DNA of 64,000 nt from Tyto alba (GCF_018691265.1 NW_024881321.1:12279387-12343386), one strand, 5' to 3'. Shown: positions 13,309 to 24,800, counted from the stretch's first letter. Notes: generated by a model from the letters alone, not told the origin. Translations and numbers: made by a program.

Positions 13309-13513
13309 TTCCCTCACAGCTTCTTGTGCCCCTCCAGCCTTCTTTCTGGCAGGGCATGAGAATCTGAAAAATCCTTGACTTAGTATAAATACTACTTAGC
13401 AACAACTAAATACATCGGTGTGTTATTAACATTATTCTCATACTAAACCCAAAACACAACACTATAGCAGCTACTAGGAAGAAAATTAACTCTATCCCAG
13501 CCAAACCAGGACA

Positions 13514-13518
13514 TCTGT
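13514..13518. repeat. target-site duplication TCTGT (right)
   Basis: Exact partner of 12321-12325, directly after the terminal CA of the outer LTR. Confidence 0.85.
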
Positions 13519-14068
13519 AAACCTACTTTCTAGACAGTCAGCTTCCAACCTGTACTGCTGCACAGTGTTATTTCATCCAACACACAGGACTATTGAAACT
13601 GAAGATATTTTTGTTCACCGATTCTTCTAGTTTGTTGAAAGCCTTTTCAATGGCAGCCAGTCCTTCAGCATATCAGGCATTCTCCTGTCCAGAGACATGA
13701 TGAAAGTGCATGCTCCCTCATCACGGAGACTATTAATGAGGATGTTGAACAGTATTGACCTCAGTATCAACTGTGAGGAATAACTCAGGCTGACGTATAA
13801 TATCTAGCTAACAGCTGGGTTTTGAACTGCTGAAAACTGCTCTTTCAGCATGGCAATTTAGTCAATTTTTCACCCAGCTTGTCATTCCATGTATTCAGAG
13901 CATTTATTTCCAATACGACTACAAGAAGATGTACTATGGAACATGTAAAAAAATGTTGGTAACTTTAGGGCAGCCACTTCTTTTCTCTTGCCCATCAAGC
14001 TGGTCTTCTTGTTACAGAGAGAAATCAGTTTGGTCAAGCATGATCTGGTCTCAGTCTTACTCTTGTCC

Positions 14069-14073
14069 TACAT
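14069..14073. repeat. target-site duplication TACAT (left)
   Basis: Exact match to 14953-14957 across the 879-bp LTR. Confidence 0.85.
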
Positions 14074-14952
14074 TGTGATGGTCCGACAGAATTACAGTTA
14101 ATGGTTCAAACTTCCAATAAAGAAATTTGGTAAAGGAAACAATCTCTGTGGAAACACTGGGTCTGTGATGGGAAGATGTGGTAAGAAGAGAGGGTCCCAT
14201 GGAGGTGGGACTGCACTTTTCTGAAGCTGGACTTCCCTATCTTGAGCTACTTCATAAAGAACCAATAGAGAAGCTGTTTCGACAACGCATGTGCCAAGAA
14301 GAAAGGTCAGACACCGGTCTCATACCTGCAGGGAGAGGGGAGTAACTACCCAATGACCACCAAGTCCATCAATCCATTTCCAGAAGACTCTGAAGGTACA
14401 AGTTGCGCATGCACCAAAGCCAAGAGAACTCTAGAAACACAGACTGCACATGACACTTAATTAGTCTAACGAGTCTGAATAGCTGCCTGGACAAAGGGCA
14501 AGGGATTATAAAAGGATGTGAATCAAAGCCCTGAACAGGAGTGACATCCCTTCAGAACTGAAAATTTAGGCTGACTGGACCATGCTGGAACCAGGATTTG
14601 TAAAGTCTTTTTCGTCTCTCTCCCTTCCTCTCTCACAGTCTTTTCCTCTTTCCCTCTCCTTTTCTCTCCCATTCTTTATCCATCTATCCCTGCATATAGG
14701 GAAAGACTAGTCTGGAAATGTTTAAGACTTGTTGGGGCATGTTTACTTTGTGGTTTGTCAGTGGAAGTTGTGGGGTTTTACTGCTTGTTGCAGAGGTTGC
14801 AAGACTTACTGACAAAGTTTCATGCCAGTATCTGCTGTGAATAAATAAAATCTAGGGTTTTGAGATGAAGAATCCCTGGTGTCATTTCACCTTAATCTTG
14901 ACCTGGGAATCAGTGAATTTGAGTCACCATCCCAAGAAATTGGGACATGACA
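14074..14952 (+). mobile_element. 879-bp solo LTR inserted in CR1
   Basis: A solitary LTR beginning TGTGATGG (14074) and ending GGGACATGACA (14952). Exact 5-bp duplications TACAT flank it at 14069-14073 and 14953-14957. Promoter and processing signals are in the expected order: TATAAAA at 14507-14513 and overlapping AATAAA signals at 14840-14849. The roughly 330 bp between them implies a long R region. A C/T-rich tract lies at about 14608-14670. The host CR1 is interrupted cleanly at the insertion point. No internal retroviral sequence is attached. A gammaretrovirus-like class is possible but not shown. Confidence 0.85.
14507..14513 (+). promoter_or_regulatory. TATA box of LTR 14074-14952
   Basis: TATAAAA in an ATTATAAAAGG context in the middle of the LTR, upstream of the polyadenylation signals, as expected for a U3 promoter. 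Confidence 0.6.
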
Positions 14953-14957
14953 TACAT
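14953..14957. repeat. target-site duplication TACAT (right)
   Basis: Exact partner of 14069-14073, directly after the terminal CA of the LTR. Confidence 0.85.
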
Positions 14958-15185
14958 GTGTCTTGGATGTGACTTCCAGGAGGCATTGATCTATAAACTT
15001 CAACTGAATTAGGTTAGGAGCACCAGTCTGCACCTCTCTGAATCCTTCGTTCTTGCCCATCTTGAAGATGAGTGTGATATTTCCTTTTTTTTTTTTTTTT
15101 TTTTAATCACCGGGAACCTTCCCTGACTGTCTCAGCCTTACAAAGATGATTTGCAACATTATCAACTAGCTGTGTAAGTAACTTT

Positions 15186-16062
15186 GGATGATGACATTTT
15201 TACATTACTGACATAAGCATTTGTTTTCAGCAACTAATCCAATGTTATAATTTACTGGGGAAATCCTTAATGTCAGAACATATCTAAATTTTAGATACAG
15301 AACCGTTCTTTTCTTTGGTTGTTGTTTGTCTCTTTTTGTTTTTTCTTTCTCTCCTGGAGAGACTGATGTCTCTCTGGCACGTGGAAGTTAGAATCTGGTT
15401 TCATAAAAGACTTCTAGTGCTGTGATTCACATCTAAAATCACTTCCTTAAACATTAGTTTAAGAAAAATAAAAACAGGAGGGAAGAAAAATTGTTCTTTT
15501 TATCTTCTTTACGTCAAAGATGAAGTCATCTTTCTTCTAAGTCAAAGCAATTCTTAAGCAGTAATGCTGGTAAATAATATTCCATTTACTCTGTCTTTGG
15601 TTTTGTATAAAGAAAAAAAGTGTAAGAAAAGGATTGCATTTTGACTTTTGCTCTTCATGTGCTATAGTTACTAAGAAGAAATCAAATAATCTTTAAATAA
15701 ATATATTTACAAAGTAAATTATACATGAAAAATATAAACCACAATTGTGTTTCTGGTTTACAATACAGAAGAGAGTAAGACAAGTTCTTGGGAATTCCTC
15801 CTGAAAGGAATATCTAAATTCCTATGTGAAAAAAAAATACAGTAAAATACTTAAGGGGTTGAATAGTGCAAGATTCAATATTGTACCAAGTCCTTATAAG
15901 TAGTTAGCCACTCTCAGTACAAATTCCAAAACAAGTACAGAGACAATAGGGTGTTTATATGACACTTCTGCTAATCAAAATTAGAAAAAATCCCTAAGAG
16001 GCACTTAAATAAGACCCAGACACAAAGCAGGTGCAACTGGCACATACAGAAATTGAAAGGTA
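15186..16062. other. unique AT-rich non-coding DNA
   Basis: Nothing beyond AT-rich sequence with short A and T runs was seen between the old CR1 and the next LTR. Confidence 0.5.
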
Positions 16063-16068
16063 CAGAAT
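16063..16068. repeat. target-site duplication CAGAAT (left)
   Basis: Exact match to 16604-16609; the two bracket the TG...CA ends of the 535-bp LTR. Confidence 0.9.
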
Positions 16069-16225
16069 TGTTGGAGAATGGCTCAGAGACAAGGGTCCTG
16101 AGCCCACCGAGCAATTGTATGATCAGAGCCTGCTCTAGCTGCTGATGCTGGGCCTCACTAGGGTTTGCCTGCAGCTGCTCGCAGCTGCTGATACAGGAGG
16201 AATGTCAAGGACGCTTCAGCCCTGT

Positions 16226-16392
16226 GTACTGTGGTGTGTCGAAAACAGGTTAAGGGGAATTAGGAATAGTGGTCTGAGAAACCTAGTGTTATGATAACGG
16301 TGGTCTGAGAAACTTTGTGTTACGGTACTGTCGTGTATCGAAAACAAGTCAACAGGAATCAGAAATAGTAGCATGAGAAACTTAGTGTTATG
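16226..16392 (+). promoter_or_regulatory. U3 direct repeats in LTR copy 2 (enhancer-like)
   Basis: The same three-unit arrangement as in copy 1, read on the other strand. The two 68-bp units are at 16226-16293 and 16325-16392, with the partial unit between them. Confidence 0.6.
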
Positions 16393-16502
16393 AGAAGCTT
16401 GTGCTGTAAGCTAACTGCAAGTAGGTGGACCGTGCGAATACGACCTTTAGAGCTTAAGCCAATCAGCTAGTGACTAGTAGGCATAATAATTATTGTTGTC
16501 TG

Positions 16503-16531
16503 TATAAATATATGTACCCTGGACCAATAAA
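16503..16531 (+). promoter_or_regulatory. TATA box and polyadenylation signal of LTR copy 2
   Basis: TATAAATA at 16503-16510 is followed by AATAAA at 16526-16531, only 15 bp later. The same spacing is present in the inverted copy. Confidence 0.65.
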
Positions 16532-16603
16532 GAGACACGTTGATTGATGCTCTATCTCCCACACTGAACCCGTCTCGGCGTGTCGTTTGTCCGCGGCTCT
16601 GCA

Positions 16604-16609
16604 CAGAAT
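16604..16609. repeat. target-site duplication CAGAAT (right)
   Basis: Exact partner of 16063-16068. Confidence 0.9.
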
Positions 16610-18353
16610 GACTCTTGGTAAATCATTTTCCAGGATATCTAGAGGTCTCCCACCCTGTGCAGTAGATCTTCTAGAAATCCAGTTCATATTCAGAAGAAAA
16701 AGGGAGTGAATTGATGTTAGCAGTGGCAATGTACCACCATGGTCAGCAGACCTGACTGTTCCAGAAGCAGAGAATTACAAAACATGTTTGCAAATAAAAA
16801 TGAGTATTGATATATATGAATCATTTATTTATGTATATATTGGTAAATCCTCTCCCTATACACCATTAATACTTCCCCTATCTTTAAACTATTCTACTAT
16901 CAGATAATACTGCAAATTAAATCTAAAAAAAGCATGCAGCTTCTCATTCTAGAGCCGATTAATTCCTCTTCTTGATGTAGAGATGTATCCAAGAAGTGAA
17001 CATGTTATTAAAATTCAAAATAAAGTGACGATCAATATAAAAATATTAGACTGTCTTTACATAAGTAGATACATTAAGGGAATAACAAAATCATGGTTTC
17101 ACAGTTGTCTTAAACTTGTCCACACTCTTCTGTTGAAGGAGAGGGTCCTAGCACACACCTACCTCTTCCCTTTGCCCATATATCAACTTTGCCATTGCTT
17201 TGGTGATGCTGGTTATAGCAATTTCTCGGTAAATCAGATGAACTTACTGATGTCCTGAAAGCCTTTTTTTTTTTTTTTTTTTTTCCATGCAAGATTAGTT
17301 TCCAGTCAGATAGCCAAGCTGATTTGACTTACTCTCCTGACCATTAATGCGAACACAGAAATCAACAGGATTATGTAGCTAAACCATCCTATTTAGGGGC
17401 AGAGACAGCCATGGCCCCTTGTCAAAACTAGACTTTGGAACAATGCTGATTACTGCAAAGCCAAAAGAAGGCTTCACACTTTTTATACTGAGAAGAATTA
17501 GCTGTCATCTAAATAAAAACCTTTGAAAAGATTGTTTTCCTTAGAACTAAAATGAAATAATGTTAAGTGTGCCTAAAGCATTAACTCTTTCAGAGAAAGA
17601 GTAATTAAATTATTTGTGTCTTGTGGATGAGCACCTTTTCATATCTTGAAAAGTTAGAAAATTAAAAAAAGGATAGGAGGAAATATTTTTCCTTTGCATA
17701 CAATGTCTGATTAATTTATGAAGCTTTTTCATGAGAAGTCACTGAGGCAAAGATTAAAGCTTTAAACATGTCCCTTTTGGATATCAATAAAACTAAAAAC
17801 TACTGCTTTATCCATTAACAAATAAACATGATACAAAAGTTTTTCATTAAGTGTGAACTATGTTTTAATATTTTACAATATTTTCTAATATTTTGTTATC
17901 TTGTCATCCAGCAGATTAGGATGGATCCTAACGTAAAGGCTTTTTTATTCAGAATCAGCTTCTTTTGAGTTTCTCCATCTGTACTTTCAACAGTCTACTA
18001 AAGATAAACTCAAGTATGTAATTAATTTTTATCGATGAGAAATACTCAATAAAGTGAAATAAAAAAGACATTGCACTTGAACATGTGTATGTGTATTTGT
18101 ACGTATATGTTTACGTATTAGGAAATTAAATATTGCTGTGGTTGGAGTATTTAGAAGATTGACATATCAGGACAGTTTCAAACTAAAAACTAAAACAATA
18201 AAATAAACAAGCACTTTATTAAATTCACTTATTAACAACACATTTTATGTTAATGGTTAGATCTTAGATGTTATTGATCCTTATCACCACATATATAAGG
18301 TTGTTCAGCTTTAATACTTATAGCTTAAAGTAGTTGTGAGTACATAATCCTAG
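16610..18353. other. non-coding AT-rich DNA with a possible dispersed repeat
   Basis: No gene is supported. A run of 21 T lies at 17264-17284. About 18060-18200 shares an anchored block ('TTGCTGTG...', '...TTTAGAA', 'AGTTTCAAACT') with about 58080-58220, which suggests an old dispersed repeat of unknown type. Confidence 0.4.
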
Positions 18354-18358
18354 GGACC
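18354..18358. repeat. target-site duplication GGACC (left)
   Basis: Exact match to 18846-18850 around the LTR at 18359-18845. Confidence 0.8.
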
Positions 18359-18845
18359 TGTCGTCATTTGAGCCTACTCAGCAGCTAAACGCCCCGCAGT
18401 CACTCACCCACCCTCCCCACACTTGGGAATGGGGAGGGAATCGGAGGGGCAAAGGGAGACTCGCGGGTGGAGATAAAAACAGTTTAATAACAGTAACAGA
18501 ACAATACGCTGACAGCACTATCAGCTGGTAATGTACAATACAGCTGCTCACCACCCACCCACACCCACCTGCTCCAGGCCAGCAATCCCCAACACAAAGG
18601 CACCACAGCAACACTCCCAAGAGTGAGAGCCCCTCCTGGCCCACTCCTGCCTTTATATAGTGAGCACAATGTCACATGACATGGGATATCGGCCAATCCG
18701 TGCCCAGCCCTCCAGCTGTGCTCCCTCCGCCCCCGCACACAGGTGAGGGCACTGGGACCTGGGGAGCCCCTGGGGTCTCAGGGTGCTGCAGCACTTCTCC
18801 TGCTGCCGAACCAACAGGAACTCTGTTCCAGCCCCAACCAGGACA
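18359..18845 (-). mobile_element. 487-bp GC-rich solo LTR (ERVL-like type)
   Basis: A GC-rich island in AT-rich DNA. On the plus strand it starts TGTCGTCATTTGAGCC and ends CAACCAGGACA, so the sense strand is minus and begins TGTCCTGGTTGGGG. Direct GGACC duplications flank it (18354-18358, 18846-18850). A minus-strand TATA box lies at 18652-18659 (TTTATATA on plus). A TTTAAT block at 18482-18487 provides an ATTAAA polyadenylation signal on the minus strand. Both ends and the GAGATAAAAACAGTTTAATA block show it is a relative of the outer LTR at 12326-13513, but the middle is different. The open frames on both strands are by-products of GC richness. Confidence 0.85.
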
Positions 18846-18850
18846 GGACC
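18846..18850. repeat. target-site duplication GGACC (right)
   Basis: Exact partner of 18354-18358, directly after the terminal CA. Confidence 0.8.
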
Positions 18851-21800
18851 TTATATCATGTATCACTGATGGCTGGGATCCTTGGTGGCTCTAGCACACC
18901 CAGGTCAAATTGATCAGACTTAAGAACTCTTTGGGTGAAAAAAAGGCTGAACTGAAATGAGCTTGTCTTCTTTCTTTGCTGTTTTTTTTTCTCTTATGCC
19001 TAAGAGGTTTTTAACTTCCCCCTCCCAAAAGTGGGGTATCTCATCTACCACTGATGCAACTTATTTTTGTTGTTGCCAGTTATGCCTCTTGTGTATTCAG
19101 GAGGATGCTCTGCTTGTTTGATGTCCTGTTTTTCCTGTTCTTTGTTTTTCTATCACTTGGATGCCTTCTAGTGTAATGACTCCAGTCTTTCTTTACCCCT
19201 TCAACTGTCATATTGCTCAAACATTTATGTAAATCCTTTGTGGCTGGCTATGACATCATAGTGTTACAAAATATTTTTATACTACTGCAAGTTACACTAT
19301 TTCAGTATTTGGGTTCAAGTTAGGCTAATCTATCTTGACCATTGCACTTACAGTTTATAATTGACACAGGACCCTCTTTAGCTACAGATGAAAGACAGAA
19401 TAGGATTTGCCAGTATTTAATAGTTATACTGAATTTTCTTTCCCACTAGGTTTCTAACTGAAAAAAAAAAAAAAAATCTGTGTAACAATTGATTTTTTTC
19501 TTTTTGTTAAGGATTTTCTCTACTTGCTTGATAATCACTTTACAACTTGATAAAGTAAATGTAATACATTTTAATTTTTAAGCATCTTCGGTTGGATGAT
19601 TCTTTTGTTTATTATTATTATTCAGCGAGTAGGAAATATTTAAGCATATGAACAGCTTGCACAAAAAAATGAAAGTATAACCTCTATTGTGCCGATAATA
19701 AAAATAGGGCCCAAATAATTTATAAGATGAGCCCTATGTCAATCAGTAGATTATTTGTAAATTTAGTTAGGAAATGGTTTTTAATTTCCAATGCTCAATT
19801 GTTACAATGTAACTATTGCCACCTCCAGCCCTGCAAAAATATAATTATACTGTGAAGTAAGAGTTTGAAATACTTCCCAATCTAACAAGTTTTCAATTTA
19901 TTCCTTTCTGTTAAATAATAATTTCCTCTTTTATCATATTTATTTTAATTCTTTTCCATGTATATCAGCATTCTGCCTACATTAACAATATACACATAAA
20001 GAATAATTAATGATTTTCTGTTAATATTTACACTGCATATAGTAAATATTAACAAGTGCTTTAGTGTACAGTGTGCATATATACTAATACAGACTTTTTC
20101 ATACTATGGTATTTTCCTTTATTTTCATATATTAAATGTCAATTGGTAATTTCTGTGTATACAGTCTTAGGAAGGTAATACTCTATATTTCTTAGTAACT
20201 GCATGCTTAGAAAGAAATTATTACTTAAAATATTTGTAATTTATTCTCTTTCTTTAGATGAATTTCCTAATTAGATATATTAACTTGTAGTTACATAAAC
20301 TTAAAATAATATCATATATACAGTGTTTAGATCCAATCTTGAGATACAGTTCTGGTAAACAGGACCACAGATTTGTTCAGAGATAGCTACAGCAAAATAT
20401 GTTTGGTTTGCATTTTGAAGTACAGTCACATTGTAGACCTAGTTCTGTTTGGTCATCTGGGCATAGTTGAAATCTGCCGACTACGGTTAGCTGTCCTGAA
20501 TTATATTATGAATCACTAGGGAATGTCAAAGCGTTACTGTTGTTTACTTGGGAAAAACAAACAAAAATTTTTCTCAACTAGTTTTTAGATGATCCTGGTT
20601 ACATCCAAATTAATATTTTGTTATTATATATTTAATTAAAAGAGATTACTTTTAATTTACTTGCGATTATTTTAGCTCTTCTCCCTCTTAATTAACATTA
20701 TTAGGGTTCAGATGTGTTTGCAACTGTATCATTAGAAGAATAATTTGTATGCATTCAGACTGGAATGTTATTTTTACAGAAATTTCATTATGAATAAACA
20801 TGATGGAAGTTTAGAGCAATAAATGTTTATTTCTAGGCTGAGTTTTTGACATTGCTGTATGCTATTAATGATGGTTATGAGCTTATTCTATATTAAGTAA
20901 ATTTCTAATTTTGCCTCCACACAGGGGACAAAACTAGAAATCATCTACTATGCCATCCACAATTTCGGTCCATAAACAGAAAAGAACATAATGACAACAA
21001 CAAAAAATCAGCAATGCTTTCCCCTCCATATAAATGTCAGAGTCCGTGGTCAGCTACCTGAGTATATTAATATTCTGCAGCTGGTTTCTATCTCTGAGAG
21101 AAATGTCTGTCAAGTTAGCAGAGGGACAGTTAGCTATGGGCTCTTAACCAGCTGGATGTTGATTTCATTTGAATGTCCTTAGAGAATGATAAAAACAGTC
21201 CTTCCTGTTCTGTACTATGTTTATTCAGTTTAGATTGATTTGTATCTTCTCAGGATTTCCTTAATTTTGTCTTTTCTATGGTAGAAATTACAGCCTTTTT
21301 GTAATTAGTTTTTTTTTTTTTTTTTTTCAATATTAGATGCAGTTGCCCCAAAGTCACCTGCATAACTATTACACCTAATTAGCCATCAAGAGGGGGGAAA
21401 AAAAAAATGTTTAATTAGATGATTCCATAAACACTTTACTGCCTGAAAGTCACATAGAAAACACACCATGATTCTGTGTAAACCTTGTTCTACACAAAGA
21501 GATAATATAGATAGTAAGCAATGGTAGGAAACATTGTTTTAATCCCCAGGATTTCCTCTAGAAGGACATATAGTCAATCTACATGTAATACAGGGATGCA
21601 GGGATGTGATTCACATATAAATTAAGACAATTAAAATACTGTATAGATGTCTGTGTGAACTCAGTGTCTGGACTCCTACTGTGCTGAATGGTGATCTAGT
21701 CAAGTGTGAGTGGAGAATGTTATTCAGATTGTCCTAGATATGTACACCTGATTTGCTTTTTGTATACACCCTTGATTGTACCGATGAAATATTTGTAACA

Positions 21801-24800
21801 GGTATAGAGAGCTGGCTGTTGCTACATAGGAAACTTCCTTCTTACACAGAAGCTGGAGTCAGGCAAGACACAGTAAGCCATCTCAAATAATATTAGATGC
21901 TTATGTTAATGAACTGAAATAAACTTCAGATCTTTATTAACTAAACCACAAAGTTATACATAAATACTTATGTCTAAGTGTAAAAAGTACCTCAAACTTT
22001 GAGGTAAGTGAACATTGCAGTTCATCTCTATATAATGCACACATTTCAATAGACCTCAACATCTTGCACAAATATAAATAGATATCACAAAATTCAGTTG
22101 AGCTGCAGTCAGATAACTGTTTGTAAACATATTCACATGAAATTCCATATAATATATGTCATATAATCAAACAAAAAAAAAATAATAGGGCCAGTATTAG
22201 TCTAGCTGCAGCTACTATAGCGTTCCTAAAAAAAAAAAAAAAAAAAAAAAAAAACAAACAAAAAAACAAAAACAAAACCAAAACAAAACAAAAAAAAAAA
22301 AAAAAACAAAAACAAAACAAAACAACAAAAAAAAAGAAGTAGAATAGAATGATCTAAAGAAGGTGTTTTTGTTACTGATGCAAAACTGTTTATTGCCAAA
22401 GTATAGTATATGTATAACGAACCTTGGATTTTGCCCTTAGCAGCTTGCTGTTAGAAAATCTCATTAATTAAACCCAATGTGATACTGAGGAAAGTGAGTA
22501 AAACTGCTTCTAAACGTCTCTAACAGCATATTACAGTGCTACTTAAGCTGTAGGATTTTTCTGAATTGCTGTTTATCTTAGATATGGAATGAACTTTTGA
22601 AGCAAACTTTTAGTTGTTCATATTTTGTTTGTGTCATGCTTTCATCTACATTGTGAAATGGTCTCACGGTACATGAACTGTGGTGTTCCTTTCAGGTGAA
22701 ATTAAACTAGATGCTGTCTAAGAACTCATTTAGCACTCTTTATCCTCAAATACTCATTCTGTCAATGGGACCAGACTAGAGATCATTCACATTAAAAAAA
22801 AAAAGAAAAAAAAACAAAAAAACAAAACCAGATAGATTTCCCAGGTATATTTGAATCATAAATAGAAGAACATGTATTATTGTCTTCTTATATGACAAAT
22901 TTACATGTACCTTTTTAACTGTATCTTCATAAGAAACCAGTTTCTATAAACTGTTGGTTTTGTTGGGCTTCTGGATGAATGAAATAATGATGCTGAGAAT
23001 AAGGATCCCAGACAAAAAGATAGAAGAAAAGCAGAAATTACTGTTGGCTATATACAAGCAGACTTATTTAGAAACTTCTTCTTCCGATGTGACAAAATAT
23101 TCAAGAGTCAATTGTACCATCTGACATATTAGTAAAATACTGACATGGACGTATAACTTTCAGTTATATTTAGGAGTAAGTATTAAAATTTTCAGAATGT
23201 ATTTTTTACATCTTTGTACTTTGATTGACATAGAGAAATACTCTGTCTTTTCAGTTTTATTGATTCTCTTTTGCACCAGAATGCATCGCATCTTGTTGAC
23301 ATTAATAATCTTTTTCATACTATACAACTATCTTGTTTTTATATTGGTCATTTTCCCATGAAAATATTCAGCATCACATGATACTTTATCAACCATGCAT
23401 ATAATGAAAGATAATAAATGCTCTATCCCAAGAGGATGTTGATTGTGCTTTCATTATACCATCTGGATAAGTAAGAAAACATGCATTTTTACAGCATTTC
23501 TGTTTTGATGACCAATTTGTCTAGAAGAATATTTGCCACCAGTTAATGTATATATTCTATTAACTGTTACCTTTTTGAAAAAAAAAAAAAAAAACCAAAC
23601 AGATGTGTCCAGATCAAATTACACCTCAGATCCAGTATTAACAGGTGCCCAAATACAGGATAAAGAATCAGTGTCTGATCTCAAGATGGCTATGTCAGAT
23701 AAGAAGTGAATAAAAACCAGTGTCTGTGTTTAAGATATCCAGCAAACCTGAAATTCTTTTCAAAAGGAATTTACCTATAAGTAGATGTAAATCTTAATTT
23801 ATGTTTGTTAGGTAGAAATTTTGATAGGCAGACTGAACTTTCATTACTTGGTAGAAAATAATCTGAAATAGAAAGTGTGACAATACCAACACCACCTGAA
23901 ATACATGGACTGAGAAGGAAAAATAAATATATATTGATGTGAAAACAAACAAACAAACAGTTTGTCTTTCAAATTGCTAAGTATAACTGCCTTTTCAATA
24001 AACTATTTGACAGTATTTTATAAATTTCTAACATGCTGGGTAATAGATGCATTGCCAATAGTATGATCCACTGCTAAAAGTCCTCTATTGTCATTTCTTG
24101 AATTCATGAAAGGAATATGATAAATATCGCTTGATTAATATCCTAGATATCAGAGAAAAAGATTGCTTGAATTACTGAAGGATAAGGGTCTTTTACTCCC
24201 TAGTATATCATATGTATCGGTCTCTGAGGAGTAAGGGGTATTTTCTGATGTTCTTTACCTCTGTGGGATTGGTACTTGCAATTTAGGCCTATAGCTTGAA
24301 TATTCTTGTTTCTCCAGTGCAAGGACATCGTTAAAGGAGTGATGATTCTCTTCAGGATTTAAGACTATTGCCACTGAGATTAGGGAAGAATGTTGTTCTC
24401 TTGGTAAATATTCTCAGCTATTTGACTGGACTATTATTTGTTTTTGAAGCCTCCCACAGGGGCAACATACTAGTCTTAATGGGTCACCATTCAGATCTAC
24501 TACACTATACTATAAAGCTCTAAGACCTGGGGCACAGCCATAGTGCTTCTAGTGGGCAAGAATTAAAGGGTGAACCCCTTCAGAGCCTACTAAAGCTAGT
24601 CTTTGATCAGTATGAGGAATTACTACTTGAATAATGTAAAACCCTATTTCTTCTGCCCTGCTGCTCAGAGGCTAAGCAGGTTACCTCTACAACACTCACC
24701 ATCTTTGTAAGCTGTGCCTAGAAGCACAAATAAACCATGCAGTGCATGTTACAGGTCAGGAAATGTCTAATTTCCACCTTTTATTTATCATGCTGGAACA

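Larger units (their letters stand above)
12326..13513 (-). mobile_element. solo LTR (avian ERVL-like type), split by a nested LTR
   Basis: This is a solitary LTR of the common avian type whose sense strand begins TGTCCTGGTTT. It lies on the minus strand. On the plus strand it begins TGTGGTTTAACCCCAGCC at 12326 and ends AAACCAGGACA at 13513. Direct 5-bp duplications TCTGT flank it at 12321-12325 and 13514-13518. It is interrupted by an unrelated 535-bp LTR at 12774-13308. Without the insert and its duplicated 6 bp, the element is about 647 bp. Landmarks are the GAGATAAAGACAGTTTAATAG block at about 12445-12465 and an expanded A/C-rich stretch at 12482-12558, where relatives carry AT-rich simple sequence. 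No internal retroviral sequence adjoins it, so it is read as a solo LTR left by recombination. The ERVL assignment rests on the 5-bp duplication and remembered resemblance. Confidence 0.85.
13600..15185 (-). mobile_element. old CR1 LINE fragment, split by an LTR insertion
   Basis: Diverged minus-strand CR1 ORF2. The left part (about 13600-14068) keeps the antisense landmarks 'ATTAATGAGGATGTTGAACAG', 'CAGCTGGGTTTTG', 'TTTTTCACCCAGCTTGTC' and 'GTCAAGCATGATCTGGT'. The right part (about 14953-15185) continues the same element with 'TTCTTGCCCATCTTGAAGATG', 'TACAAAGATGATTTG' and 'ATCAACTAGCTG'. Between them lies the LTR at 14074-14952. Removing that LTR and one TACAT restores CR1-like continuity across the join. 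A run of 20 T (15085-15104) interrupts the right part. No open frame survives. The outer limits are approximate. Confidence 0.7.
16069..16603 (+). mobile_element. 535-bp solo LTR (class II-like), copy 2
   Basis: A complete LTR beginning TGTTGGAGAATGG and ending CTCTGCA, with exact 6-bp duplications CAGAAT on each side. It is the reverse complement, with about ten substitutions and no length change, of the LTR at 12774-13308. U3 carries the same 68/31/68-bp tandem units (16226-16392). TATAAATA is at 16503-16510 and AATAAA at 16526-16531. The short gap means the polyadenylation signal lies near the U3/R boundary and R must be short. No gag/pol/env sequence adjoins it, so it is a solo LTR. Its own clean duplication shows that it is an independent insertion and not half of a single inverted element. 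Confidence 0.92.

Noticed and set aside
12774..16603. A single retrovirus or transposon with inverted termini and a 2.8-kb cargo
   Set aside because: Each 535-bp unit has TG...CA ends and its own 6-bp duplication, and the interval contains only an old CR1, another LTR and the remainder of the outer LTR.
16490..16729. 79-codon open frame sharing its C terminus with one at 12702-12887
   Set aside because: The shared peptide comes from the same part of the two LTR copies read in one frame; it is repeat sequence, not a gene family.
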